NCBI GenBank assembly: GCA_934402515.1 | Contig: CAKRTZ010000010.1 | Span: forward strand, 1 to 53,210 | From: an uncultured Lachnospiraceae bacterium | Lineage (GTDB): Bacteria; Bacillota; Clostridia; Lachnospirales; Lachnospiraceae | Length of the DNA stretch: 53,210 nucleotides | Reading direction: 5' to 3' | In this document: piece by piece, positions 17,164-25,370 of the stretch | How the letters are laid out: every line of letters begins with the position of its first letter | Numbering within the stretch: position 1 is the stretch's first letter | Notes under the pieces: generated by a model | The model's database searches: none | Told to the model about the DNA's origin: nothing | Seen by the model: only the letters and a program-made list of their open reading frames with translations | Program-made: the position numbers and the translations under genes

Positions 17164-18312
17164 TTATAACGAAAGTCCTGCAATGTACTCGTAGGTTTCC
17201 TGTTCTGTCTCCAGAATCTGCTCCACGGTAGGATTTTCTATGTTGTGATGATGCTCCATGGACAGTCCAATGATTTCCGGTATCTGCAGAAAACGGATTT
17301 TTTTATCCAGAAACAGCGCCACAGCCTTTTCATTGGCAGCATTAAACACCGTGGGCATACTTCCCTGGATTCTGGCAGCCTGCAGTGCTAATTTCAGTCC
17401 CGTGAAAGTCTCCATATCCGGTGCCTCGAAGGTCAGCTGTCCCAGTTCAAAAAAGTCCACTCTTTTTCCATCCATCGGTCTTCGATCAGGATAGAATAAA
17501 GCGTACTGAATAGGCAGTTTCATATCCGGTGTGCCAAGCTGTGCCATGATTCCGCCATCCACGTATTCCACCATGGAATGAATGATGCTCTGCGGTTGGA
17601 TCACCACCTGAATCTGATCAAGTTCCACATCAAACAGCCATTTGGCCTCCATGACTTCCAATCCTTTATTGCAAAGGGAGGCAGAGTCAATGGTAACTTT
17701 TTTACCCATAGACCAGTTAGGGTGCTTTAAGGCATCCTCCACAGTCATGGATTCCAGTTCTGTCCGTTTTTTCCCGCGGAAAGGGCCGCCGGAAGCGGTG
17801 AGCAGGATTTTGGAAATCCGGTTTTTCGGCTCCCCGTTCATCGACTGGAAAATCGCACTGTGCTCGCTGTCCACCGGCAAAATAGAAACACCATGTTTCG
17901 CAGCCAAAGGCATAATAATATGTCCGGCTGTCACCAATGTCTCCTTATTGGCAAGAGCAATATCTTTCCCCGCTTCAATCGCTGCAATGGTAGGTCTTAT
18001 TCCTATCATTCCCACGATACCGGTGACTAATACCTGGCTTTCGGGATGTCTCGCCACTTCCAGAAGTCCATCCATGCCATAGGTCACCCTGATGCCTTCC
18101 ATATCCGCCAGACGCTGCTTCAGATCAGTTGCTGCCTCCGGGGTCTGCATACATACGAAATCCGGCTGGAATTCCCGTACCTGTTTCTCCATCAGTTCCA
18201 CATTCCGTCCGGCTGCCATTGCCACTACTTTCAAATCCCCGTTATTACGGACAATTTCCAATGTCTGTGTACCGATGGAACCGGTGGAACCTAAGATTGC
18301 AATTTTTTTCAT
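17164..18312 (-). CDS. dxr: 1-deoxy-D-xylulose 5-phosphate reductoisomerase
   Basis: NADPH enzyme making MEP, the committed step of the MEP pathway. The 382 residues show the nucleotide-binding GSTGSIGTQTL near the N-terminus, the catalytic VDSEHSAIFQ motif, GPFRGKK, and LCNKGLEVMEAKWLFD with the metal-binding acids. The ATG at 18312 has GAGGAG upstream; a GTG one codon earlier is possible. It lies between cdsA and rseP in a conserved Firmicute order. Confidence 0.96.
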   Translation of the reverse strand: MKKIAILGSTGSIGTQTLEIVRNNGDLKVVAMAAGRNVELMEKQVREFQPDFVCMQTPEAATDLKQRLADMEGIRVTYGMDGLLEVARHPESQVLVTGIVGMIGIRPTIAAIEAGKDIALANKETLVTAGHIIMPLAAKHGVSILPVDSEHSAIFQSMNGEPKNRISKILLTASGGPFRGKKRTELESMTVEDALKHPNWSMGKKVTIDSASLCNKGLEVMEAKWLFDVELDQIQVVIQPQSIIHSMVEYVDGGIMAQLGTPDMKLPIQYALFYPDRRPMDGKRVDFFELGQLTFEAPDMETFTGLKLALQAARIQGSMPTVFNAANEKAVALFLDKKIRFLQIPEIIGLSMEHHHNIENPTVEQILETEQETYEYIAGLSL

Positions 18313-18325
18313 CACGTTCTCCTCT

Positions 18326-19180
18326 TTATTTCAAAATCAGTACGGCAAGGAAATAAATGACCGGTGCCGTGACAATGACGCTGTCAAACCGATCCATGAT
18401 ACCGCCGTGCCCGGGGATGCAATGTCCATAGTCCTTAATGCCGTGATTCCGTTTAATGGCAGAGGCTGCCAGATCTCCCACCATGGAAATCAAAGCTCCC
18501 ACTCCGCAGATCAGGGCAAAAACCCAGGTAATATTCTGATCCGGGATTTTCTTTTCCACCAGAAGAACGGCATAGAGCACGCCTAAAAGAGCCGCTCCCA
18601 CTACACCACCTACTGCTCCTTCAATAGATTTTTTAGGGGACAGCTTCGGACTCATCTTATGGTTTCCGATGGTTTTTCCAAAGAGCATTCCCACACAGTA
18701 GGCACAGGTATCACAGCCCCAGGATGCCAGGAAAATCAGCCATACCAGATATTCCCCATACTCCAGATCCCGGGTCAGGTAGATAAAAGACAGCATCACC
18801 GGCGCATAAAGAAAGGCAAAATAAGCACTCATGACCTGATTCGAGTGGAATTTCGGATAGCCAAACACATACACAAACAACGTGGCAATAAAAGCAAGCA
18901 CCACGATCATTACCAGAATCGTCTGGGAAGCTCCTGCCAGCATCGCTCCGTAATAGGCGATGATCGCCAGTATTCCAGCGATTTCCAAGCCATTCTTGCG
19001 ATACAGATAAACCGATTTCTCCCCCTCCTGGGTATTGACCTGACAGGCTCTGGTGAGTTCCAGATATCCTAACAGGGAAACCAGAATTAGAATTCCGGCC
19101 AGTGCCCAACTGCCGTAGGTAATCGTAATCAGTGCCACTATCACTAACGCAATTCCGCTGAGTAGTCTTGTCTTGAACAT
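18326..19180 (-). CDS. cdsA: Phosphatidate cytidylyltransferase
   Basis: Makes CDP-diacylglycerol for phospholipid synthesis. The 284-residue protein has about eight hydrophobic segments, and the CDS family signature lies near its C-terminus (KRNHGIKDYGHCIPGHGG, then IMDRFDS). Its ATG overlaps the uppS stop (TAATG), so the two are translationally coupled. Confidence 0.95.
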   Translation of the reverse strand: MFKTRLLSGIALVIVALITITYGSWALAGILILVSLLGYLELTRACQVNTQEGEKSVYLYRKNGLEIAGILAIIAYYGAMLAGASQTILVMIVVLAFIATLFVYVFGYPKFHSNQVMSAYFAFLYAPVMLSFIYLTRDLEYGEYLVWLIFLASWGCDTCAYCVGMLFGKTIGNHKMSPKLSPKKSIEGAVGGVVGAALLGVLYAVLLVEKKIPDQNITWVFALICGVGALISMVGDLAASAIKRNHGIKDYGHCIPGHGGIMDRFDSVIVTAPVIYFLAVLILK

Positions 19181-19890
19181 TACTTTTTCAATCCCCCATA
19201 TCGTCTGTCTCTTTGATTATATTCCGCAATAGCCTTTTCTAACTCCTGTTGGTTAAAATCAGGCCATGCAATATCCGTAAAATAAAATTCGGTATATGCC
19301 AGCTGCCATAACAGGAAATTGGAAATCCGCTGTTCTCCACAGGTGCGGATCAGTAGATCCGGCGCCGGCAGTCCTGCCGTGTCCAATGCCCCGTCAATTG
19401 CCGCTTCATCAATGGAATCCGGCGTGCGCTTTCCCTCTGCCACCTCTGTGGCGAGTTTTCTGACTGCCCTGGTCAGTTCATCTCTGCCACCGTAATTGAT
19501 GGCAATCTGGAAATGCAGTCCCGTATTTCCCGCCGTGGTTTCCTCCAATCTGGCAATGCTTTCCTGTAAATCCTTATCCAGCCTTGTTTTATCTCCGATT
19601 ACCCGGACGCACATATTATTTTTCATGGCACGTTTGATACTGGTCTTCATATAATCACGGAGCAGGTTCATCAATGCAGCCACCTCGTCCTCCGGCCGGT
19701 TCCAGTTTTCTGTGGAAAAAGCATAGACGGTGAGATAGTTCACCCCCAGATTCCACGCATATTCACAGCAGTCCTCCACGGCTCTTGCTCCCTGCAGATG
19801 TCCGTATTTCCGGGGCATGCCCTTCGCCTTCGCCCATCTCCCGTTTCCGTCCAGAATAATCGCCACATGATTCGGCGCCTGTAATTCCAT
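19180..19890 (-). CDS. uppS: Isoprenyl (undecaprenyl) diphosphate synthase
   Basis: Cis-prenyltransferase that makes the C55 lipid carrier for cell-wall synthesis. The signature ILDGNGRWAKAKGMPR covers residues 12-27 with the catalytic Asp14. HLQGARAVEDC and the C-terminal LLIRTCGEQRISNFLLWQ and YTEFYFTD motifs follow. The 236-residue length is typical. It uses products of the dxr/ispG pathway encoded nearby and overlaps cdsA by one base. Confidence 0.96.
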   Translation of the reverse strand: MELQAPNHVAIILDGNGRWAKAKGMPRKYGHLQGARAVEDCCEYAWNLGVNYLTVYAFSTENWNRPEDEVAALMNLLRDYMKTSIKRAMKNNMCVRVIGDKTRLDKDLQESIARLEETTAGNTGLHFQIAINYGGRDELTRAVRKLATEVAEGKRTPDSIDEAAIDGALDTAGLPAPDLLIRTCGEQRISNFLLWQLAYTEFYFTDIAWPDFNQQELEKAIAEYNQRDRRYGGLKK

Positions 19891-19995
19891 AGGTCAATCC
19901 TCTCTTTACTCTTTTATTTGAAACCACAAAGGAGAGACACCAGAGCTATGTCCGTCTGTCCCTCCCCGTTTTTTGTCACTCAGACCACTATGTCA

Positions 19996-20547
19996 TTACA
20001 CAGTCAGAATCTCTTTGGATTTCTCCTCAACAACTTTATCAATTTCCTTGATATACTTGTCTGTCAGTTTCTGTAACTCATCGGTCATATCTTTGATTTC
20101 ATCCTCAGAAACTTCCTCTTTGGCAAGTTTCTTGAAAGCATCATTTCCGTCACGACGTACGTTGCGGATGGCTACTTTTCCTTCCTCGCCCTTTTTCTTT
20201 ACATCCTTTACCAATTCTTTTCTGCGCTCTTCATTAAGCTCAGGGAAAATGAGACGAATCACATTTCCGTCATTGGTGGGATTGATGCCGATATCAGACA
20301 TCTGAATTGCCTTTTCAATCTCTTTTAAAAGACTCTTTTCCCAGGGAGCAATCTGAATCATACGGGGCTCCGGAACGGTCACATTACCCACCTGCTGAAG
20401 AGGAGTGGGGGTTCCGTAATAATCCACCTTGATCTTATCCAGAACATGGGGGTTGGCACGTCCTGCGCGAACAGTAGCCAGATCTGCCACTAGGAACTCA
20501 TATGCCTTTTTCATCTTTTCATCGTAGTGCGCTACTCTCTGATCCAT
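19996..20547 (-). CDS. frr: Ribosome recycling factor
   Basis: Splits post-termination ribosomes with EF-G. The 183 residues match RRF throughout: LATVRAGRANPHVLDKI, YYGTPTPLQQVGNV, IQMSDIGINPTNDGNVIRL, and a long C-terminal helix. AAGGAG precedes the ATG. It follows pyrH by 15 bp, a pairing conserved in many bacteria. The 105-bp gap to uppS has a weak stem but no T-run, so no clear terminator. Confidence 0.97.
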   Translation of the reverse strand: MDQRVAHYDEKMKKAYEFLVADLATVRAGRANPHVLDKIKVDYYGTPTPLQQVGNVTVPEPRMIQIAPWEKSLLKEIEKAIQMSDIGINPTNDGNVIRLIFPELNEERRKELVKDVKKKGEEGKVAIRNVRRDGNDAFKKLAKEEVSEDEIKDMTDELQKLTDKYIKEIDKVVEEKSKEILTV

Positions 20548-20562
20548 TATCCAATCTCCTTA

Positions 20563-21258
20563 TTATACAGTAACTTTTGTTCCTTTAAAGTTGCCTTTTA
20601 CCGTGTTTACAATGCTGTTCTCTTCGTTTAAGCCAAATACCCACATGGGCATTTTATTATCTCTTGCCAGAATGGATGCCGTCATATCCACAACCTGCAG
20701 ATTCTTTGCGATGACCTCGTCAATGGAAACCTCATCGTATTTCTTTGCAGCCGGATTTGTCTTCGGGTCACTGTCATAGACACCGTCCACTGCTTTCGCC
20801 AGAAGAATCACATCGGCTTCCACCTCAATGGCACGAAGCACTACACCGGTATCGGTAGAGAAATAGGGGTGACCTGTTCCTCCTGCAAAAAATACTACCT
20901 GACCCTTTGCAAAATACTTGTTGGCACGATCCTTGGAAAATAACTTGGTAAAAGAGCCACACTCAAAAGGAGTCAGTATATTGGTCATCATACCGACACT
21001 TCGGAAAATTTCCGATACATAAATGCAGTTCATGATCGTTGCAAGCATACCGATCTGATCCGCTTTGGTACGATCGATATTTTCGCTGGTACGGCCTCTC
21101 CAGAAGTTTCCGCCGCCGATTACAATACCGACTTCGATACCGGCATCCACCAGCTGTTTCACCTGCTCTGCTACCCCACGGACCGTAGGCTCGTCAAAAC
21201 CGGTCTTTTTCTCTCCGGCAAGGGCTTCTCCACTTAATTTCAATAAAATTCTTTTCAT
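20563..21258 (-). CDS. pyrH: UMP kinase
   Basis: Phosphorylates UMP to UDP. Amino acid kinase fold with LKLSGEALAG at the N-terminus, VIGGGNFWRGR, the FFAGGTGHPYFSTDT motif, and DGVYDSDPKTNP. The ATG at 21258 has AAAGG upstream and lies directly after the bactofilin stop; a GTG at 21261 shares a base with that stop. It is coupled to frr downstream. Confidence 0.96.
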   Translation of the reverse strand: MKRILLKLSGEALAGEKKTGFDEPTVRGVAEQVKQLVDAGIEVGIVIGGGNFWRGRTSENIDRTKADQIGMLATIMNCIYVSEIFRSVGMMTNILTPFECGSFTKLFSKDRANKYFAKGQVVFFAGGTGHPYFSTDTGVVLRAIEVEADVILLAKAVDGVYDSDPKTNPAAKKYDEVSIDEVIAKNLQVVDMTASILARDNKMPMWVFGLNEENSIVNTVKGNFKGTKVTV

Positions 21259-21260
21259 CA

Positions 21261-22025
21261 CTATTTACCTTTCTTTAATTCATCGAAGAAAGAAGTCGGG
21301 TTAACCTCCGCGTAACACTGGGAGCACATACCTTCGATCACCGCACCGTTATTGATCTGTACGGATTTGGATTTGATATTTCCCATGACAATGGCAGACG
21401 CATCCAGAATAACCGGACCGTGCACGTCGATGTCTCCCTTTACAGCTCCTGCGATCACTGCGCTCATGGCACTGATGTTTCCGATAATAACAGAAGACTG
21501 TCCGATCTTTACAGAGCCTTCGGATACCACTTCTCCGTTGATCCGCGCATTATCTGCATAGATCTCTGCTGCTCTGGAATTTCCCTGAATGTTTCCTGTC
21601 ACATTCAGTTTACCGGATAGTACAATATTTCCGGTGATACTTCCCAATAAATCCAGGGAACCTGTTGATGTGATGTCTCCGTTAATAGCCATCCCCTCTG
21701 TGATTGTTGCTGTTTCATCCGCTGTTTTTAAAGCATCCATTCTCTTTGCAAACCCCTCACTTCTTTTTTCTACCGGTTTCTCAGGAGCCTTTTCCGTCTC
21801 ACTCTCAGCTGTCACTTTATCAAGCATCGCGCTTAAATCCGGCAGTTCCGGCTCCGGCTCCTGTACCTCAGCAGCAGGTTCTGTGCTTGCTGCTTCCACA
21901 GTTTCTTCAACCGCATTCTTTGCAACACCGTCCGTCGTCTCTTCCTGCGTGTTTTCTGCATCCTCCGGCAGCATCTCATTCACTGCCTGAGACAGGTCCT
22001 CTTTTAAATCTGAAAAGAAACCCAT
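21261..22025 (-). CDS. Bactofilin-family polymer-forming protein
   Basis: The C-terminal half (about residues 105-240) is a bactofilin domain: short repeating beta strands with Gly at turns (ITGNIVLSGKLNVTGNIQG, then INGEVVSEGSVKIGQ, VIIGNISAMSAVIAG). By family it forms filaments that localise cell-shape and wall enzymes. The N-terminal half is a Glu/Ala/Thr-rich acidic linker (about 15-95), probably disordered, after a short amphipathic start (MGFFSDLKEDL) that may bind membrane. It ends in CSQCY plus a basic tail. It sits between a wall deacetylase gene and pyrH, which suggests a wall-linked role. Confidence 0.88.
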   Translation of the reverse strand: MGFFSDLKEDLSQAVNEMLPEDAENTQEETTDGVAKNAVEETVEAASTEPAAEVQEPEPELPDLSAMLDKVTAESETEKAPEKPVEKRSEGFAKRMDALKTADETATITEGMAINGDITSTGSLDLLGSITGNIVLSGKLNVTGNIQGNSRAAEIYADNARINGEVVSEGSVKIGQSSVIIGNISAMSAVIAGAVKGDIDVHGPVILDASAIVMGNIKSKSVQINNGAVIEGMCSQCYAEVNPTSFFDELKKGK

Positions 22026-22063
22026 TGTATTACATCCTCCATTTCTCTATTGTAGCCCAGTTT

Positions 22064-23023
22064 TTAATTGATTCTGTGCTGCACCGGCTCCGTGTCTCCG
22101 GTAATCGGTAAAATCTGTGTATGTTCCATTGCCAGAATCTGCTCAATAATCTCCGGCAGGGCATCTACGGTAGTTTTTTTGGCCGCACTGTCATGGAAAA
22201 GAACCACATAATTCTTATGTGCACCATTGATACCGTTCATTACATTATTGATGATCGTCTGACTGGACAACTGAGTCCCGGATGCATCTCCGGAAGATAC
22301 ATTCCAGTCAAAATACGTGATATTTCGTTCCTTAAGACATTGTATCAGATCCGACATTGGAATTTTACTTACTTTATTGGAACTGCCTCCCGGAAACCGG
22401 TAAAAAGTACTCTCCATGCCTGTGATCGAAAACAGATAATCCTGCAAGGAGGTCAGATCATCCTCAAAGGCCTCCTGTGAAGCATAAACCTGGGCATATT
22501 GGTGACTGTAGGAATGCATTCCCAGGGTATGACCTTCTTCCACAATCCGTTGGTAGGCTTTCACTGAATTCTCGTCCGTTTTGCCAATGACAAAGAAAGT
22601 CGCCTTTACATTATATTCTTTTAAGATGTCCAAAATACGATCGGTCTCTGCGCTCGGGCCATCGTCAAAGGTCAGATAAACGGATATCATGTCATCCGTT
22701 TCTTCATTCTCCCGAAGCGGTTGCTGTGCAATGTGATCCGAATCCGCTGTTGCTGCCCCATCCGCCGAATCTGGATTTTCCGCTGTTTCTGTGATGATAT
22801 TGGTCTCTGTTCCATCCTGTACCTGTCCGGTTTCATACACGCGCAGCCTGTCCGTCAGTTCTTCCACCTGATGTTTCAGGGAAACTACCCTTACACCCAG
22901 AAAAACTGCACAGAAAACCGGAATAACAATCATGCACAGAATCGAACCCAGAATCAGCTTTTTCAGGCGGTTCACTCGTCGGCGCCGTCTGTCTTTTTCT
23001 TTTTTTTCCTGATCCGATGACAC
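22064..23023 (-). CDS. Membrane-anchored polysaccharide deacetylase
   Basis: One N-terminal membrane segment (about residues 23-45) after a strongly basic start, a Glu/Thr-rich linker, then a NodB-type deacetylase domain outside the cell. The motifs are complete: LTFDDGPS (metal and base), HSYSHQ (metal His pair), RFPGGSSN and a terminal LFHDS. By family it removes acetyl groups from peptidoglycan or another wall glycan, which gives lysozyme resistance. It precedes the bactofilin gene by 38 bp. Confidence 0.92.
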   Translation of the reverse strand: MSSDQEKKEKDRRRRRVNRLKKLILGSILCMIVIPVFCAVFLGVRVVSLKHQVEELTDRLRVYETGQVQDGTETNIITETAENPDSADGAATADSDHIAQQPLRENEETDDMISVYLTFDDGPSAETDRILDILKEYNVKATFFVIGKTDENSVKAYQRIVEEGHTLGMHSYSHQYAQVYASQEAFEDDLTSLQDYLFSITGMESTFYRFPGGSSNKVSKIPMSDLIQCLKERNITYFDWNVSSGDASGTQLSSQTIINNVMNGINGAHKNYVVLFHDSAAKKTTVDALPEIIEQILAMEHTQILPITGDTEPVQHRIN

Positions 23024-23054
23024 AAAAATTACCCCTTATTACAATTTCCGTATT

Positions 23055-23083
23055 ATTGTATCATAGATTTTCTACATGTTAAA
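23055..23083 (-). promoter_or_regulatory. Possible internal promoter before the deacetylase gene
   Basis: TTTAAC (23078-23083), 17-bp spacer, TACAAT (23055-23060) on the minus strand. It overlaps the end of the Hpt gene and would separate the envelope genes from the signalling genes upstream. The -35 box is weak. Confidence 0.4.
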
Positions 23084-23420
23084 GCAGTAATTTTTGAAAG
23101 GTCTCCATTTCTTTGCAAAAGGCCTCATACTGTTCCTGCAAGTGCTCTCTTTTCCCCCCTCGCAGTGCTTCCAGAACCACTACGATCTTTTCATTCAAAG
23201 GCGTAATTCCCAAATTGGCTGTCACCCCTTTCAGGGCATGGGCCGAAGCGATTGCCTCCTCATAATCTCCCACCGCCATACATTCTTTGAGCCGGTTGTA
23301 GGAATTTTCCTGGAGAAAATCCTGGATGCACTCCAGATATAATTCCCGGTCTCCCAACACTCGGGTCAGTGCCCCCTCCAGATCTACACCATACCGTTCC
23401 AACTTTTCCCAGATATCCAT
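23079..23420 (-). CDS. Hpt (histidine phosphotransfer) domain protein
   Basis: A 113-residue stand-alone Hpt four-helix bundle. The phosphorylatable His61 lies in SAHALKGVTANLG, the standard motif. It accepts and donates phosphate between response-regulator domains. It follows the REC-GGDEF-EAL gene by 60 bp, so the REC domain there is the likely partner. The cognate hybrid histidine kinase is not in the window. Confidence 0.9.
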   Translation of the reverse strand: MDIWEKLERYGVDLEGALTRVLGDRELYLECIQDFLQENSYNRLKECMAVGDYEEAIASAHALKGVTANLGITPLNEKIVVVLEALRGGKREHLQEQYEAFCKEMETFQKLLL

Positions 23421-23480
23421 CTTTTAACTTCCTTTCCTCCTTTTAAAAGCGTCCCTATGGCAGAGGCGCCTTTGTTCTAT

Positions 23481-25163
23481 CTACATTTCACTTTGTTTCT
23501 CTATGTATTCGTAAAATAGTTTGGCAGGCATAGGTTTTGCATAATAAAATCCCTGTGCATACTGGCAGTTGATTGCCCGGAGCAAAGCGATCTGCTCTTC
23601 CGCCTCAACCCCCTCTGCCACAACCTTTAATCCCATCCACTGGGCAAGTTCCACTACAAAACGAATCACTTCATTCTTATTTCGGTCTCCGCTCTTGCGA
23701 TCCTCCTCCGACTGTAGGAAACGCATGTCCATCTTCAAAACATCGATGGACAATTCCGTCAGCATGTTTAAAGACGAATATCCGGTGCCGAAGTCATCCA
23801 TCTCCACCACAAATCCCAGTTTTTTTAACTTTGAAACTGTTTCCACCAGATGATGAGGATCTTCAATATAGGCACTCTCTGTAATTTCTAAGTGAAGGAA
23901 TTCCGGCTGCAGTCCATATTCCTCCACCATTTCCGACAATACCAGGGGCAGATCCAACTTATAGAAATCCCTTCTGGATACATTCACGGATATGGGCAGC
24001 ATGGGCAGTTTCTGCCGTTTGAGTCCTGCAAGGATCTCACAGGTTCTTCTCCATACATGCAGGTCAAGTTCTGTAATAAAACCGTTTCTTTCAAAAAAGG
24101 GAATAAACTCTGCAGGAAGAATCAAACCACGTTCCGGATGATTCCATCGAACCAGGGCTTCCGCTCCCCCAACTCTGTTATTGACCAAATCATACTTGGG
24201 CTGCAGATAAACCTCAAATTCTCCTGCATGCAGTGCATCCTGCATCTCGTCCGTAAGCTGTTGTTCCTGAATCAGGCGCCTGCGCATCGAATCGTCATAA
24301 TAGGAAAAATCCTGATCGTACTGCCCCTTTACCTGATCTGCTGCCAGCTTTGCCCTGTCGCACATGGTGATCACTGACAGGGAACTGTCCGTGGCATGGT
24401 AGATTCCGTATTTCAGGCGAAGTTTCATTCCCTGTGTCGCATACCGATCCAGATACCGTTTGATATTATTGACCAACGGTTTCAGTTCTACATGGTGAGG
24501 ATACAGAAGCATAAACCGATCAGCATTGAATCGTGCACAAATGCCGTCCTCTTTCGCTGCGACACTGTTAAGCTTTCCGGCAATATACTGAAGCAGACGA
24601 TCTCCCTCTTTCATTCCGTACACATCATTAAAGAGTTTAAACCGTTCCATATCTACAGAGATCAAGTCATAATAGTCCGAAGGTTTTGCCCCGATCATCT
24701 CTTTTGCGCGCTGATAAAAATACTCTTCGTTATAGCTGTCCGTCAGAATATCCCGGCTGACCGCATTCATCATGCGCTGTGTCTCACAGGTTGCAATCTG
24801 GTTATGGATACGCTGCTTAATGATAGCAGGAACATAGGGTCTGGTAACAAAATCCACAGCTCCCAGGGACAAAGATTTCAATTCCGTCTCCGTCTCATTA
24901 ATAGAGGTCATAACAATAACCGGTATTCTGGACAGTTCATCGCTCAGGTGCATTCTCCTCAATACCTCATAACCATCCATTACCGGCATCACAATATCAA
25001 GAAGAACCAGCGAAATACTTTTCTGATAACGATTCAGCAGTTCAATTCCTTCTTTTCCATCCATGGCACTGAGAAGTTCATATTCGTCCTGCAATAAATC
25101 CTGCAGTATTGCGTGGTTCATTTCCAGATCATCTATGATCAGAATTTTCCTTCCATTGTTCAT
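23481..25163 (-). CDS. REC-GGDEF-EAL response regulator (probable c-di-GMP phosphodiesterase)
   Basis: 560 residues in three domains. The receiver (1-125) has DD at 11-12 and phospho-acceptor Asp56 in LLDIVMP; the conserved Lys of its last motif is Arg (TRPY). The GGDEF domain (about 145-300) is degenerate: its signature reads FNADRF, so it should not make c-di-GMP. The EAL domain (about 310-555) has QPK, EALVRW, NVSRRDF, EITES, DDFGTGYSS, EGVE and the QG motif, all consistent with an active phosphodiesterase. A strong promoter at 25210-25238 drives it. Confidence 0.92.
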   Translation of the reverse strand: MNNGRKILIIDDLEMNHAILQDLLQDEYELLSAMDGKEGIELLNRYQKSISLVLLDIVMPVMDGYEVLRRMHLSDELSRIPVIVMTSINETETELKSLSLGAVDFVTRPYVPAIIKQRIHNQIATCETQRMMNAVSRDILTDSYNEEYFYQRAKEMIGAKPSDYYDLISVDMERFKLFNDVYGMKEGDRLLQYIAGKLNSVAAKEDGICARFNADRFMLLYPHHVELKPLVNNIKRYLDRYATQGMKLRLKYGIYHATDSSLSVITMCDRAKLAADQVKGQYDQDFSYYDDSMRRRLIQEQQLTDEMQDALHAGEFEVYLQPKYDLVNNRVGGAEALVRWNHPERGLILPAEFIPFFERNGFITELDLHVWRRTCEILAGLKRQKLPMLPISVNVSRRDFYKLDLPLVLSEMVEEYGLQPEFLHLEITESAYIEDPHHLVETVSKLKKLGFVVEMDDFGTGYSSLNMLTELSIDVLKMDMRFLQSEEDRKSGDRNKNEVIRFVVELAQWMGLKVVAEGVEAEEQIALLRAINCQYAQGFYYAKPMPAKLFYEYIEKQSEM

Positions 25164-25209
25164 TCATTTCCCCCTTTTCCCCCGTAAATAAATTCAGATA
25201 TTTTCTTAT

Positions 25210-25238
25210 ATTATAAGTTGATTGACTTTATTTTTCAA
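25210..25238 (-). promoter_or_regulatory. Promoter of the REC-GGDEF-EAL gene
   Basis: TTGAAA (25233-25238), 17-bp spacer, TATAAT (25210-25215) on the minus strand, about 45 bp before the ATG. It may start a long transcript running through the Hpt and envelope genes, since no clear terminator is seen before rseP. Confidence 0.75.
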
Positions 25239-25310
25239 TAATTTTTAACGCTTTTTACGTTATTTCATACTCTCTTGCAAAAATCGCGCACATTTTCATA
25301 AAAATTTAAA

Positions 25311-25339
25311 TAGTGGAACCATCTGTTCCATGATATAAT
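25311..25339 (+). promoter_or_regulatory. Acyltransferase promoter with a palindrome in its spacer
   Basis: TATAAT (25334-25339) lies about 30 bp before the start codon with only a weak -35 (TAGTGG, 25311-25316). The spacer is filled by an inverted repeat TGGAAC-5-GTTCCA (25314-25330). A poor -35 with a dyad between the boxes fits a regulated promoter. Confidence 0.6.
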
Positions 25340-25370
25340 GGGATGAATCTTACTAAAAGAGGTGTCTATA

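Noticed and set aside
24396..25097. 233-residue plus-strand open frame
   Set aside because: Antisense to the REC-GGDEF-EAL gene, whose domains are unambiguous; no promoter or ribosome site for the plus frame.
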